In this document: piece after piece, positions 7,772-16,442 of the stretch
Layout: every line of letters begins with the position of its first letter
How positions within the stretch are numbered: position 1 is the first letter of the stretch
Translations under genes and position numbers: made by a program
Notes under the pieces: model-generated
What the model was told of the DNA's origin: nothing
The model's database searches: none
What the model saw: only the letters and a program-made list of their open reading frames with translations
Assembly: GCA_001603165.1 (NCBI GenBank)
Contig: LVBN01000130.1
Span: 1 to 48,561, forward strand
From: Spirochaetales bacterium Spiro_12
Lineage (GTDB): Bacteria; Spirochaetota; Spirochaetia; Treponematales; Rectinemataceae
DNA length: 48,561 bases
Direction: 5' to 3'

Positions 7772-8919
7772 AGCCTCACGCTCGAGGGAATATTAACAGT
7801 GCGTTCCTCGAACCATTCGGATACCGGCACTTCGCTCCTTCTGCAACGTTCGTAGGGAGGCAGCTTATGCATCAGCACCCATATCGGTCTGGTCTGTACG
7901 CCCGAATCGTTCGATTCGCCGAGGAATTCGTCCCGGGCGGCCCTGTCCTCCAACAGTATCGCGTTTAGCCAGTAATTGGATACGGCGTCTTTCGGTTCCT
8001 TGAAAAATTCGATTCCCTCGGCGGCGAAGAATTCCGAATAGCGTCGCGCGGTCTCTCGTTTATTATCGAAAGTTCGCGAAAACAATTCCATCTGGGCGCA
8101 GCCGATCGCGGCATTCACGTTCGGCATCCTGAGATTGTAGCCGACTTCGTCGTGGTAAAACTCCCACCGGTGCTTTCGCTTTGCGGTAGTACTGATATGC
8201 CGTGCGCGGGCCGCCAACTCGTCGTCGTCGGTGAGTATCATGCCGCCACCCCCGGTCGTCACGGGCTTGTTGCCGTTGAAGCTCAGGATCGACGCTTTTC
8301 CGAAAGTCCCTGTGTATTTTCCTTTATAGCGGCTTCCTATCGACTCGGCCGCGTCCTCTATAAGCAAGATGCCGAAATCGTCGCAGATTTCGGCAATCTC
8401 ATCGATACGGACAGGATGTCCAAAGCTATGCATCGGCATAACCGCCGCTACGCGACTACCGGTCGCCGTATCGACCAGCTTGCCGCCCGAAACGACGGTG
8501 TTTTTCCTAAGCCATCGTTTTAAGCTTTCCGGACTCATTCCCATTGTCTCACGATCCACGTCCACGAATACGGGCATAGCGCCCGAATGCCGTATGCCCG
8601 CCGCCGTGGCGGCAAAGGTGAGCGATTGGGTTACGACCTCGTCTCCCGCACCGATTCCCGCCGCCAACAGGACCATGTGCAACGCAGCGGTTCCGCTCAC
8701 GATCGCCACGGCGTTTCTAACCCCCGTCAATCGCTTGATGTGCTCCTCGAAATCGGTCACGAAGCCGCCGACATAGGATACCAAGGTGCTGTCGATGCAT
8801 TCGCCGAGGTATTTCTTCTCGTTCCCCAAGAACCGGGGAGCGTGCAAAGGTACCGGATTCTCGCCGGGATACAATTGTTTTATGAAGCGCAGTGTGTTTC
8901 TGATTTGTTGTTTGTTCAT
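7768..8919 (-). CDS. legC: NDP-4-keto-sugar aminotransferase (LegC-like, DegT family)
   Basis: The 383-residue DegT/DnrJ/EryC1 aminotransferase matches LegC in its characteristic N-terminus (VPLHAPRFLGNEKKYL, then a SYVG motif near 48-51). It shows SGTAALH (75-81), IEDAAES (187-193) and LSFNGNKPVTTGGGG (212-226), with K218 as the likely PLP lysine. It should aminate the 4-keto product of LegB. The ATG at 8919 follows a 37-base gap after the Wzz-like gene, and the gene ends in an ATGA overlap with legG. Confidence 0.87.
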   Translation of the reverse strand: MNKQQIRNTLRFIKQLYPGENPVPLHAPRFLGNEKKYLGECIDSTLVSYVGGFVTDFEEHIKRLTGVRNAVAIVSGTAALHMVLLAAGIGAGDEVVTQSLTFAATAAGIRHSGAMPVFVDVDRETMGMSPESLKRWLRKNTVVSGGKLVDTATGSRVAAVMPMHSFGHPVRIDEIAEICDDFGILLIEDAAESIGSRYKGKYTGTFGKASILSFNGNKPVTTGGGGMILTDDDELAARARHISTTAKRKHRWEFYHDEVGYNLRMPNVNAAIGCAQMELFSRTFDNKRETARRYSEFFAAEGIEFFKEPKDAVSNYWLNAILLEDRAARDEFLGESNDSGVQTRPIWVLMHKLPPYERCRRSEVPVSEWFEERTVNIPSSVRL

Positions 8920-8956
8920 GACACATTTTCCTCTATCAAGTATTTTTCCTCCCGGT

Positions 8957-10174
8957 TTATTTTATGTCGGCCCGGGGCTTGCGGGGCCTTCTTTTATCCA
9001 ATACCGCGGCGACCTCGGGCAACGCGGCGATCAATATCGCGAACTCTAGCGCGTAAGCGAGCAGGATTGCGAAAATCAGCCCCTGAGCCGATGCGATAAG
9101 CCACAACTTGAGTCGATTTGGTTCCGAAGGGGTCTCGGGTACCTGTGGCTCGTTCATGATGTAAAACATGGTATTCTGTCCCAGGGCGTTCAACCTGACA
9201 AGATTGGCCTGCTCGCCGAGGATCTCCAAAAGCATACGCTTCTCGATGAGTTCGCGCTCCAAGGCGGCGTACTCGGCCGCCAGCTTCGAGTCGCCGTCGA
9301 CCAATTGGTCAAGGTCGTGTTCCAGCGTTCTTATGGAAAAAACAACTTCGTTTCTTCTATCCCTTAGACTGAGCAAAATTAAATCCTCTAGTTTCGAGTT
9401 CTTTTTATATTCTTCGATTTGCAGTTCGAGCAACGCGAGGTTCGCGCGCTTGCGAGTCAATTCCAATGCCTTTTCCCTGGGAATCGTTCGACCGGGGAAA
9501 ATGCCGTGTTCCGCGACAAAGGCATCGAGCGATTTTTCCGACTTCTCTATTTCGTTCTGAACCGACACGATTCTGGTGTCGAGCAGCCTTGAGATGCCGA
9601 TGGCTCTCTCAGCGTCGACGATTTTCGATCGTTCAATCATGGTTTCCATGATCGAGCGGACCACCTGCTCCGCCCTCCGCGGATCGATATCGGTGTAGTT
9701 AATGTTGATCACCGACGCGGGAAGGACGAATCCCACCTGCAGCCCATCCAGCACCTTCCTGACAACCGCCGGTTCCGAATCAGCCGGGAGGCCGAAGGAC
9801 TTCGCAAGTTTCAATTTTTCCGAGACCGCGCGAATACTGTCGGTGCTCATCGCGAACAATGCCGCCGCCTCGCCGGAAAAGCCCACCAGAGGCTTTCCGC
9901 TAAGTTCCAAAGCGCCCGCGTACTCCGAAGTGGCGAGCGCGTTGAAAAGCCTTCCGGTGTTCTCGCTTCGAACTAACACCGACGCAGTGGCGGTATACCG
10001 ATCCGGCAGCCAGCTCTTTGACGGGGGCATCCTGGTCGAAACAACAAGCGCTAGTCCCGTCGCGGCGGCGCAGATGCTTGCGATAATCCCGATTATCCTT
10101 GCTCGCTTCAAGGGTACGGCTAGCAAAAATCCGAGATTGACCTTCAACGATCCTTTTATTTTTGAACCCGTCAT
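8957..10174 (-). CDS. wzz: Wzz-like polysaccharide co-polymerase (chain-length protein)
   Basis: The 405-residue protein has the layout of a PCP family member: a short cytoplasmic N-terminus, a first membrane helix (about 26-46), a large periplasmic region rich in coiled coil (about 190-330), a proline-rich PETPSEP motif (about 351-357) just before a second membrane helix (about 361-385), and a basic tail. No Walker motifs or tyrosine-rich tail are seen, so it is not a fused Wzc kinase. It should set chain length for the neighbouring Wzy-like polymerase. It overlaps the upstream GT4 gene as ATGA. Confidence 0.8.
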   Translation of the reverse strand: MTGSKIKGSLKVNLGFLLAVPLKRARIIGIIASICAAATGLALVVSTRMPPSKSWLPDRYTATASVLVRSENTGRLFNALATSEYAGALELSGKPLVGFSGEAAALFAMSTDSIRAVSEKLKLAKSFGLPADSEPAVVRKVLDGLQVGFVLPASVININYTDIDPRRAEQVVRSIMETMIERSKIVDAERAIGISRLLDTRIVSVQNEIEKSEKSLDAFVAEHGIFPGRTIPREKALELTRKRANLALLELQIEEYKKNSKLEDLILLSLRDRRNEVVFSIRTLEHDLDQLVDGDSKLAAEYAALERELIEKRMLLEILGEQANLVRLNALGQNTMFYIMNEPQVPETPSEPNRLKLWLIASAQGLIFAILLAYALEFAILIAALPEVAAVLDKRRPRKPRADIK

Positions 10175-11394
10175 GTTCGCTCCGTTTGAGTGGATTCATG
10201 CAGAACGCGTCTCATTTTTTCAGCCAACATCGTCCGGTCGTAGGCTTTTGCCAGGGCAAGGCAGTTCACGCCGATTCGTCGGAACAGCTCCTTGTCCGCT
10301 TTTAACGCGAGTAGCTTATTCAACATATCTTTGCCATCTTCCGGAATAAAGCCGACGCCTGCCTGAAAACCTTCAACGATCGACAGCGCCTGCCCTTCAA
10401 CCCCGAGCAATATCGGTATGCCCATGGCCGCGGATTCGAAAATTTTGGATGGTATTACGTTCTTGAACGCCGCCTCTCTTTTTAAGGGGATCAAGGAAAG
10501 GTCCACCAGGGACAAGTAGTCGGCGACTTCTTCCTTCGATACGGCGCCGAGGAAAATCGCGTTGTCGGCTCCCAGGTCACGCGCCCGAGCCACAAGGCTC
10601 TTCTTCGTCGCCCCGTCGCCCACGAATAAAAACACCGTATCTTTGTCCTTGAATTCCGCGATATCCTTAATTAAGAGATCCAACCCATGGGCCATTCCGA
10701 TAGTGCCGATATAGCCCACCACGAACTTCCCCCCGAGACCGAGCTTACGCAACAGCGCAGGATTCTTTTCCCGCGGATAAAACCTGCCTAGATTGGAACC
10801 GTTGGGAATCACTTCTATTTTTTTCGCGTTTATGCCGCGTCGTACCAGGTTTTTTTTAAAAGCGTCGGTGAGCGCCACCACGCGACACGCGTCCCGATAG
10901 AGGCCTAGTTCAATCAGTTCGAGCATTCTTATCGCGGGTCTTTTCCTCATCGCTCCCACGGCGACTATCGATTCGGGCCAAAGATCACGCAGTTCGAATA
11001 TCCAAGGCGTTTTTTTCACCTGAGACAAAAGAAACGCCGCCCAGGTCGTGAAAAATTGCGGCGATGTGGCGATTATAAGATCGCAGCGCACCGAAAGTCC
11101 GAACAGAAAGGCGCTGACCGAAAAGCTCAAGTAATCGACGATCCTCTTTATGAATTTCGCGTTTGGGGCGATATAGCTCCATACCCTGATTACTTTTATG
11201 CCTTCCATCACCTCCCTATGGACGATCTTGTTTCTGTAGCCTGGATACAAGACCCCGCCGGGAAAGTTCGGCTCGCAGGTGATTACCGTCACGTCGTCGC
11301 CTTTTTTCACCCATTCCCGACAATGTTCGAAGGTTCGCGTAGCCGGGGCGTTATACTCCGGCGGAAAGTTGTCTACTATGAATAATATGCGCAT
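10171..11394 (-). CDS. GT4 glycosyltransferase (WbuB-like)
   Basis: This 407-residue GT-B enzyme begins MRILFIVDNFPPE, carries FELRDLWPESI near residues 139-149, as in the WbuB-type GT4 subfamily, VIPNGSN near 195-201, and the E-x7-E style nucleotide-sugar site around IPSKIFESAAMGIPIL near 310-325. It should act at the cytoplasmic membrane, adding a sugar to an undecaprenyl-linked chain. The start overlaps the end of the polymerase gene by 44 bases. WbuB-like enzymes often add N-acetyl-fucosamine-type sugars; here ManNAcA or diacetamido-glucuronate is equally possible. Confidence 0.82.
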   Translation of the reverse strand: MRILFIVDNFPPEYNAPATRTFEHCREWVKKGDDVTVITCEPNFPGGVLYPGYRNKIVHREVMEGIKVIRVWSYIAPNAKFIKRIVDYLSFSVSAFLFGLSVRCDLIIATSPQFFTTWAAFLLSQVKKTPWIFELRDLWPESIVAVGAMRKRPAIRMLELIELGLYRDACRVVALTDAFKKNLVRRGINAKKIEVIPNGSNLGRFYPREKNPALLRKLGLGGKFVVGYIGTIGMAHGLDLLIKDIAEFKDKDTVFLFVGDGATKKSLVARARDLGADNAIFLGAVSKEEVADYLSLVDLSLIPLKREAAFKNVIPSKIFESAAMGIPILLGVEGQALSIVEGFQAGVGFIPEDGKDMLNKLLALKADKELFRRIGVNCLALAKAYDRTMLAEKMRRVLHESTQTERT

Positions 11395-12478
11395 CGGTAT
11401 CCTTGATCCTGTTGGAGAACATCAGAATCCAGAAAAAGACGATATCCGTAAAAGATATACCCCAGAATATTCCGTATTGATACAGCGACAGGAGCAGAAA
11501 CGGAAGCAGGGCCAGGGCGTTCGTCTTTTTGATGTTCAGAACTATGAGCGGTATGTACAAAAGAAATATCGGCACGCCGTGGGTGGCCAGCATTTCTATG
11601 AAAGAGTTGTGGACATGTTCCATCGACGCGTTGTACGCGTAGAGCGGCGTCAAGTATTTATAGCTGGAATTGCCGGTAAATGGATTGTCCACAATATACC
11701 TGAAACTCTGGCCCCACAAAACGTCGCGATACGATAGGTCAAGCGCTCCCATGCCCCTGGAGAATTGGTCAAAGACAATTTCGCCGAGTCCCATTTTCCA
11801 CGCGAGAATCGCCAAAAGCAGTATCGATAAAAGCTTGGACGCTACGACTAAGGGCTTCTTATTGGAAATCAAGAACTTCAGTCCAAGCATCGCCCCCACG
11901 GCGACGATGGAAGTTCTGTTGAAGTTCACCATCAAGGCGATCAGCATCAGGACAAAAAGGAGAATGTGCTTGTTGCCCTTAAAACCCTTCAGCGTTATAA
12001 ACGCTATGCCGCAGAGCAACTTGAAAGCGACCGTCGAAGAGCTTGAAGAAAGTCCCATCGGTCGTATGAAATAGATATATGTTATATTATCGAATTTCTT
12101 ATAATCGGGATGTCCTCGGAAAAATGTATTCATTCCAAGCGTGAATTGAAGGATCACGATCGCGGCTTCGATCGCTATCAAGAGCAAAAGTGTTTCTAAG
12201 TCTTCTTCTTCCAAATTGAGCGCGATGAAAAATGTCAGAATATGAAGAAGGGTGAATGGAATCGCGTCGGAAAAACCCGATGCCTTTCCTATTCCGACGA
12301 TGTTGTTCAGGGTCGAAAACAGGGCGAGCAGGAGCAAGATCATGAAATTACGAAGCGAGCCGTCGGCGCCCTTAAGTTCCCATTCCCGCCTTCGGAACAA
12401 AATGGCGGGAACAGCCAGCAGGAACAGCGTTTGCGGCATTTTGTAGAGCGTCGGCAGGAAAAGCAGCAACGCGGTCAT
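11351..12478 (-). CDS. wzy: Wzy/O-antigen ligase-family membrane polymerase
   Basis: The 375-residue polytopic membrane protein has about ten hydrophobic segments and a periplasmic loop with YRDVLWGQSF and HVHNSFIEMLATHG (about 293-306), the HNxF/L-type signature of the Wzy_C/O-antigen ligase family. It should polymerise lipid-linked repeat units at the periplasmic face. Context (Wzz-like gene two genes downstream, Wzx four genes upstream, no lipid A genes) favours a polymerase over a WaaL ligase. It overlaps the deacetylase gene upstream by ATGA. Confidence 0.8.
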   Translation of the reverse strand: MTALLLFLPTLYKMPQTLFLLAVPAILFRRREWELKGADGSLRNFMILLLLALFSTLNNIVGIGKASGFSDAIPFTLLHILTFFIALNLEEEDLETLLLLIAIEAAIVILQFTLGMNTFFRGHPDYKKFDNITYIYFIRPMGLSSSSSTVAFKLLCGIAFITLKGFKGNKHILLFVLMLIALMVNFNRTSIVAVGAMLGLKFLISNKKPLVVASKLLSILLLAILAWKMGLGEIVFDQFSRGMGALDLSYRDVLWGQSFRYIVDNPFTGNSSYKYLTPLYAYNASMEHVHNSFIEMLATHGVPIFLLYIPLIVLNIKKTNALALLPFLLLSLYQYGIFWGISFTDIVFFWILMFSNRIKDTDAHIIHSRQLSAGV

Positions 12479-13485
12479 TCTTTGGCTACCTCGGAAAAAA
12501 CCGTAAAGCGATTTCTTGAATCTTTTTTCATGATCGCGATGCAGCGATCGATGTTTTCCAGCGAATAACGGGATTGAGCCTTTGGGTGCCCTATCACTAC
12601 GAAATCGGCGTCTGGATTTTTCCTGGCCGCATTGAGATATGAAGATTCGAGGCTTTGACTTCTGTAACCATCGCAGGAAATCGGCGCAACGGATTTTTTC
12701 AACAGCTTTGCCAATATTTCGCCTTTCGAGGAGCCGATGGGAGAACCGTCCCCAAACTGGGAAAACCTTCCTGAATTACTTTTACTTAATAGCTTTATCG
12801 CTGAGAATTTGAGAAAAAACCAGGGGCCCAAAGTCTGCGCGCCTATGGGTATTTCCAAAAATCGCCCAGCGCGATCTTCCCTGGCCGGATCGCAGGAAAA
12901 ACGCCAGCGCGAATCTGCGGGAGCGGTTCTGAAATCATACTCGTGCGTTCCCGTGCTGGAGAAAGCGCCGGGAATCACCGTCGAGTCTATCCTGATCCCA
13001 GCGTCCCACAAGGCCTCGGCAACATGCTCGAAAGGTTGTATGCACCATCCTCCGGCCCGGAACGCCAACGTCTTGCCCTGCGCGGCTTCCTCCAGCGTCC
13101 GCGCGTATTCCAGGACGATCCCCCGCGCTTCGGTTTTGCTATAATCATGAAGCCGATATCTTTCATTATCGTGCTTCCAGTTTCCGTCGTCATAGATCGC
13201 TCTCCTCCATCCTGGGTGGATATGGAGCTGTACCTCGTGCTTGTTCCGTTTGAGCGTATCGATCTGTCGAAGCACTGCGTCGTATTCCCTTCCCAAAGCC
13301 GGATGCCGAACCCTATCGGCCGCGAGCCTTGCCAAGTACCCGCTGTCCACAAAAAACACGAAGCGGACCCCATGCGTCGCGGCGATTCGCATCAAAGCCT
13401 CCGTCGGCCTTATGACGCAGCGTTCAGGGCTCCCTGATAAGTTGCCTAGGAAAAGCTCGTAATCGAAGGTGAAAAAAATATTCAC
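12475..13485 (-). CDS. NodB/CE4-like polysaccharide deacetylase-type protein
   Basis: The 336-residue protein (preferred GTG start at 13485, overlapping the preceding stop as GTGA, with AAAGG upstream) starts with FFTFDYE (4-10), a variant of the TFDDG motif of CE4 deacetylases, followed by FVFFVDSG and QLHIHPGW (86-93). It has no signal peptide, so it would act in the cytoplasm on a nucleotide sugar or lipid-linked sugar. Replacement of the usual second Asp by Tyr means either an altered metal site or a distinct subfamily with Glu10 in that role. A longer reading from 13608 lies inside the upstream gene and is unlikely. Confidence 0.65.
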   Translation of the reverse strand: MNIFFTFDYELFLGNLSGSPERCVIRPTEALMRIAATHGVRFVFFVDSGYLARLAADRVRHPALGREYDAVLRQIDTLKRNKHEVQLHIHPGWRRAIYDDGNWKHDNERYRLHDYSKTEARGIVLEYARTLEEAAQGKTLAFRAGGWCIQPFEHVAEALWDAGIRIDSTVIPGAFSSTGTHEYDFRTAPADSRWRFSCDPAREDRAGRFLEIPIGAQTLGPWFFLKFSAIKLLSKSNSGRFSQFGDGSPIGSSKGEILAKLLKKSVAPISCDGYRSQSLESSYLNAARKNPDADFVVIGHPKAQSRYSLENIDRCIAIMKKDSRNRFTVFSEVAKE

Positions 13486-14465
13486 TCCGCCGCCTTTATT
13501 TGATCGATCGGATCTTCGTATGAATATCCGCGCAGACCGAGGTATGTTTTCGTCATGATATTGAACGCTTCGTATTTCAAGCGATTGAATACGACGCGAA
13601 AAGCCCATCCGCTTCGAAGCGTGGCTCCGAAGCGACTCTTAAACCGCTGTATGCCCTCATATTTGCTGCCCGGCGCGACCCGCAGCCGCGCGCCCACGAG
13701 ATCGTATATTCCCACCCCCTGAGATTTCATATCCAGCATCGCTTTGTATTGAAGTAAATTCAGACTTCCCGCATGAGGGTGTTCGGCGCTACCTCCATAC
13801 ATATAATACGCCCGCTCCCGGTCGAATACGATCACCGCCGTCCCCTGCAGCTTGCCTTGGGCGTCCAACGCCGCATAAAACCGGGAGCTTTCGGGAAGGT
13901 TTCTCCTGAGTTCTCTTAAATACTCGATGCTTGGAAAGTGAATGGAGTTTTGGCGTTTTAAGGTTTCTTTAATATTGGCATAAACTAGTTCGGCGTCGTC
14001 CGTCGTCACAATTTCAATTCCGTCTTTCAGCGCCTTGCGCACCACATTACGATGCTTGCCGTCGAAAGACGCTAAGATATTCTCGGCGTCGGGAGAGAGA
14101 TCGATCTCGTAGGTACCCCATGGAACGCATTCCGCGCCCTCCGGGCGGGAGGCAAAAACTACGTTCGCCTGGCTTTTCGCTATAAAATCGCAAACCTTTG
14201 TCTTTTTAAGATACTGTATGCATTCTTCCAGGAACTTTTTCTCATCCTCGGCGCTCAGGGCGGAAAATCCATCTTTAAAGGCTCTGACCCTATCGGTAAA
14301 AACCATGCGGACGAATATCGCTCTTTTGTCGAGGATAAAAGGGATATAGTAAAATTCGTTTCTTATCCATCCGTATTTTTCGCTTTTCGTCCTGAGGTAC
14401 GCGTCCCTGGAAAGCACGGGCGTTTCCGCGGTGGCGAAAGAAGGATGATTTTCGATCCTAATCAC
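13482..14465 (-). CDS. FemAB/GNAT-like acyltransferase
   Basis: The 327-residue protein belongs to the FemAB-like superfamily: [10 protein letters not shown] (about 136-145), a second GNAT half around [14 protein letters not shown] and [11 protein letters not shown], and a C-terminal [13 protein letters not shown] stretch near 265-277. The GTG at 14465 forms a GTGA overlap with the acetyltransferase gene and has AGAGG 7 bases upstream; the longer reading from 14549 is not favoured. It probably acylates an amino sugar, either with an aminoacyl group from tRNA or with a CoA-linked acyl group. It sits between acetyltransferase and deacetylase genes, in keeping with sugar decoration. Confidence 0.6.
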   Translation of the reverse strand: MIRIENHPSFATAETPVLSRDAYLRTKSEKYGWIRNEFYYIPFILDKRAIFVRMVFTDRVRAFKDGFSALSAEDEKKFLEECIQYLKKTKVCDFIAKSQANVVFASRPEGAECVPWGTYEIDLSPDAENILASFDGKHRNVVRKALKDGIEIVTTDDAELVYANIKETLKRQNSIHFPSIEYLRELRRNLPESSRFYAALDAQGKLQGTAVIVFDRERAYYMYGGSAEHPHAGSLNLLQYKAMLDMKSQGVGIYDLVGARLRVAPGSKYEGIQRFKSRFGATLRSGWAFRVVFNRLKYEAFNIMTKTYLGLRGYSYEDPIDQIKAAE

Positions 14466-15124
14466 TCGATCGCCTCTTTCAAGTTCTTCAAAAATGTTCC
14501 AGGATCGGGATCGAATCGCTTTACCAATTCCTTTACGGGCATATCCCACCAGTGACTTTTCAATAAAGCGTTCCGTATATCTTCGGGAAAGCGCATCTTC
14601 ACTATTTTCGCTGGTATTCCCGCAACAATGCCGTAAGGGGGAACATCCTTCGTGACCACACTTCCGGCCGCTACGACCGCTCCGTCGCCCACCCTCACTC
14701 CGGCCAGTATAATCGCGTTGGCGGCTATAAAAACATCGTTCCCGATTACGGTTTTTCCTTTATCGGCTATCTCGTCGTAACCATCCTTCTCGATAAATCC
14801 GCGGGCTTTCGAATAAAAAACCGGACTTGTGGAAGAATAGCCGACAGGATGCGGCCCCATGCCTATTTTTACGTTATGCGATATTGAACAGTATTTCCCT
14901 ATGCTGGAGCAGTTGTAATCGACCCGAGTGTATTCGTTTATAAACGTATGCTCCCCTATGCTGACCCCGGAGCCTATCTTACAAAAACGCTCTATTATTA
15001 CTCCTTTGGAAATTTTCGCCGTGGGATGGACGTGATTGGTGTAAATTTCAGTTCCCGGATACTTAAAACGCTTCGTGATAAAAAATACGAAATAATAAAG
15101 CGTTCGCTTGAGTGTCCTAAACAT
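14462..15124 (-). CDS. CatB-like hexapeptide O-acetyltransferase
   Basis: The 220-residue protein is a left-handed parallel beta-helix acyltransferase with imperfect hexapeptide repeats (about 30-175), including [16 protein letters not shown] and [18 protein letters not shown], followed by [18 protein letters not shown], typical of the xenobiotic/CatB branch. It should transfer acetyl from acetyl-CoA to a sugar hydroxyl or amine. It overlaps the GT-B-like gene by 8 bases. It is one candidate for the missing LegH N-acetyltransferase, although the CatB branch mostly O-acetylates. The local sequence looks more AT-rich than the flanks. Confidence 0.8.
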   Translation of the reverse strand: MFRTLKRTLYYFVFFITKRFKYPGTEIYTNHVHPTAKISKGVIIERFCKIGSGVSIGEHTFINEYTRVDYNCSSIGKYCSISHNVKIGMGPHPVGYSSTSPVFYSKARGFIEKDGYDEIADKGKTVIGNDVFIAANAIILAGVRVGDGAVVAAGSVVTKDVPPYGIVAGIPAKIVKMRFPEDIRNALLKSHWWDMPVKELVKRFDPDPGTFLKNLKEAIE

Positions 15125-16442
15125 TTTTGATTTCCTCTATCTGTAAAGCATCGGTTATCGAAACGAATATTTCGGGATTGCTTTTTACGTACTCCGCCAT
15201 GGGATTCCCCTCCATAACGTCTAGCACATAGGTCTTTCCTATTAGATGTACCGCGTCGAAATGGCACGAGGAATATATGGAAACATGCGCTAAAGAATGG
15301 AAAATATATTCTTCGGTCGTGTAGTCTTCGGTCCTTCCTATCGCAACCGTCGATGAATCGTTGAACGTCGCTCTGATAGCTTTCAGAGTATCGGGAGACT
15401 CGTTGGGATGCGGAAGATATACGAAAACGCAATGTTTTTCGCCTTTGGTTTGATCCGATATCGCCTTTTTCATAAATTTGATCACTCGATCGGTCAATAT
15501 GCCCTGCCCGGTAATAACGACGTACGGCAAGCTCAATGGCGAAGGTCTTTCTCTGGAGATAATGTCGTATTTCAATCTTCCCGTAACCGATATGTCTTCT
15601 TCGCCGAAAAAACCAGCTTTCAACAGCTCTTTTTTCCAAAACTCATCATATACCAGGATTCTGTGCGGCGCCGGCAGGCGGTTATCCTTGATATGATAAT
15701 TATATCCGTTGTGGGTCGCGCCGATAAGTCCGTGCTGTATCTCGGCAATTTTCACCCCACGTTCTTTCATTAATGCGCATATTTCCGAATACGTATACGC
15801 CGATACCAGAAAGACTTCGCTCACCTTGAGAGGCGCCAGGAGAATCCTGAACGTCCAATATCTCGCAATATACGACTTATGTAGTCGTTCCAAGTCTTCG
15901 AAGGAAATCAGGAGTTTGCGATCTGCGAGCATCTTACACAATTTTTCCGTGGTGGGCGACTCCGAAAGAACTTTTTCGCGTCGGATCACAAAACCGATAA
16001 AAGCGGCCAAAGGTGCGCTTAAAAAGGAAAAAACGACTATCCTATTTTTTAATATGTAACGCTTAAACTTCAGCATCTGTTCGGGGAAATCCGCGCTCAG
16101 CCAATAAGGACCCGAACCCATTCCAGGTTCCTTGTACGGATAATAAGAATCCAAGGTCTCCCCGTTTCTTGAGAAAAGTCCCGAGCCGGCGCCGATGAAC
16201 ATTTTCCTGGGCTTTTTCGATCGAACGTCCAGAACATAACGAAAATAATTCAATGCCGAGACAAGCGACAACTCAAGCGTGGCAGCCAAAGATATTCGCG
16301 ATTTTCTTAGCGAGCTCGATTCCGCCCCTAGCATCGTATCCGCCAAATACGTCTTTATCCTTACCCAGCTGCTGGAATTTCTATACGCAAAGGTCTTTAG
16401 TACGTCGCACTCCCTCTCGATTTCGCCGAGGATGTCGTTCAT
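15117..16442 (-). CDS. Unrecognised GT-B-like polysaccharide biosynthesis protein with a QHG motif
   Basis: I do not recognise the family with certainty. The 441-residue protein (ATG at 16442, ATGA overlap with the flippase gene) is soluble apart from one hydrophobic stretch near 135-152. It contains [14 protein letters not shown] (about 234-247), a spaced [10 protein letters not shown] region, VYLPHPNES near 339-347 and an [13 protein letters not shown] segment near 386-398. QHG-type motifs occur in GT-B enzymes of capsule, polysialyl and CDP-glycerol type. With only one other clear glycosyltransferase in this half of the locus, it is a candidate for transferring legionaminic acid. A reading extending to 16661 is an artefact inside the flippase gene. 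Confidence 0.5.
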   Translation of the reverse strand: MNDILGEIERECDVLKTFAYRNSSSWVRIKTYLADTMLGAESSSLRKSRISLAATLELSLVSALNYFRYVLDVRSKKPRKMFIGAGSGLFSRNGETLDSYYPYKEPGMGSGPYWLSADFPEQMLKFKRYILKNRIVVFSFLSAPLAAFIGFVIRREKVLSESPTTEKLCKMLADRKLLISFEDLERLHKSYIARYWTFRILLAPLKVSEVFLVSAYTYSEICALMKERGVKIAEIQHGLIGATHNGYNYHIKDNRLPAPHRILVYDEFWKKELLKAGFFGEEDISVTGRLKYDIISRERPSPLSLPYVVITGQGILTDRVIKFMKKAISDQTKGEKHCVFVYLPHPNESPDTLKAIRATFNDSSTVAIGRTEDYTTEEYIFHSLAHVSIYSSCHFDAVHLIGKTYVLDVMEGNPMAEYVKSNPEIFVSITDALQIEEIKNV

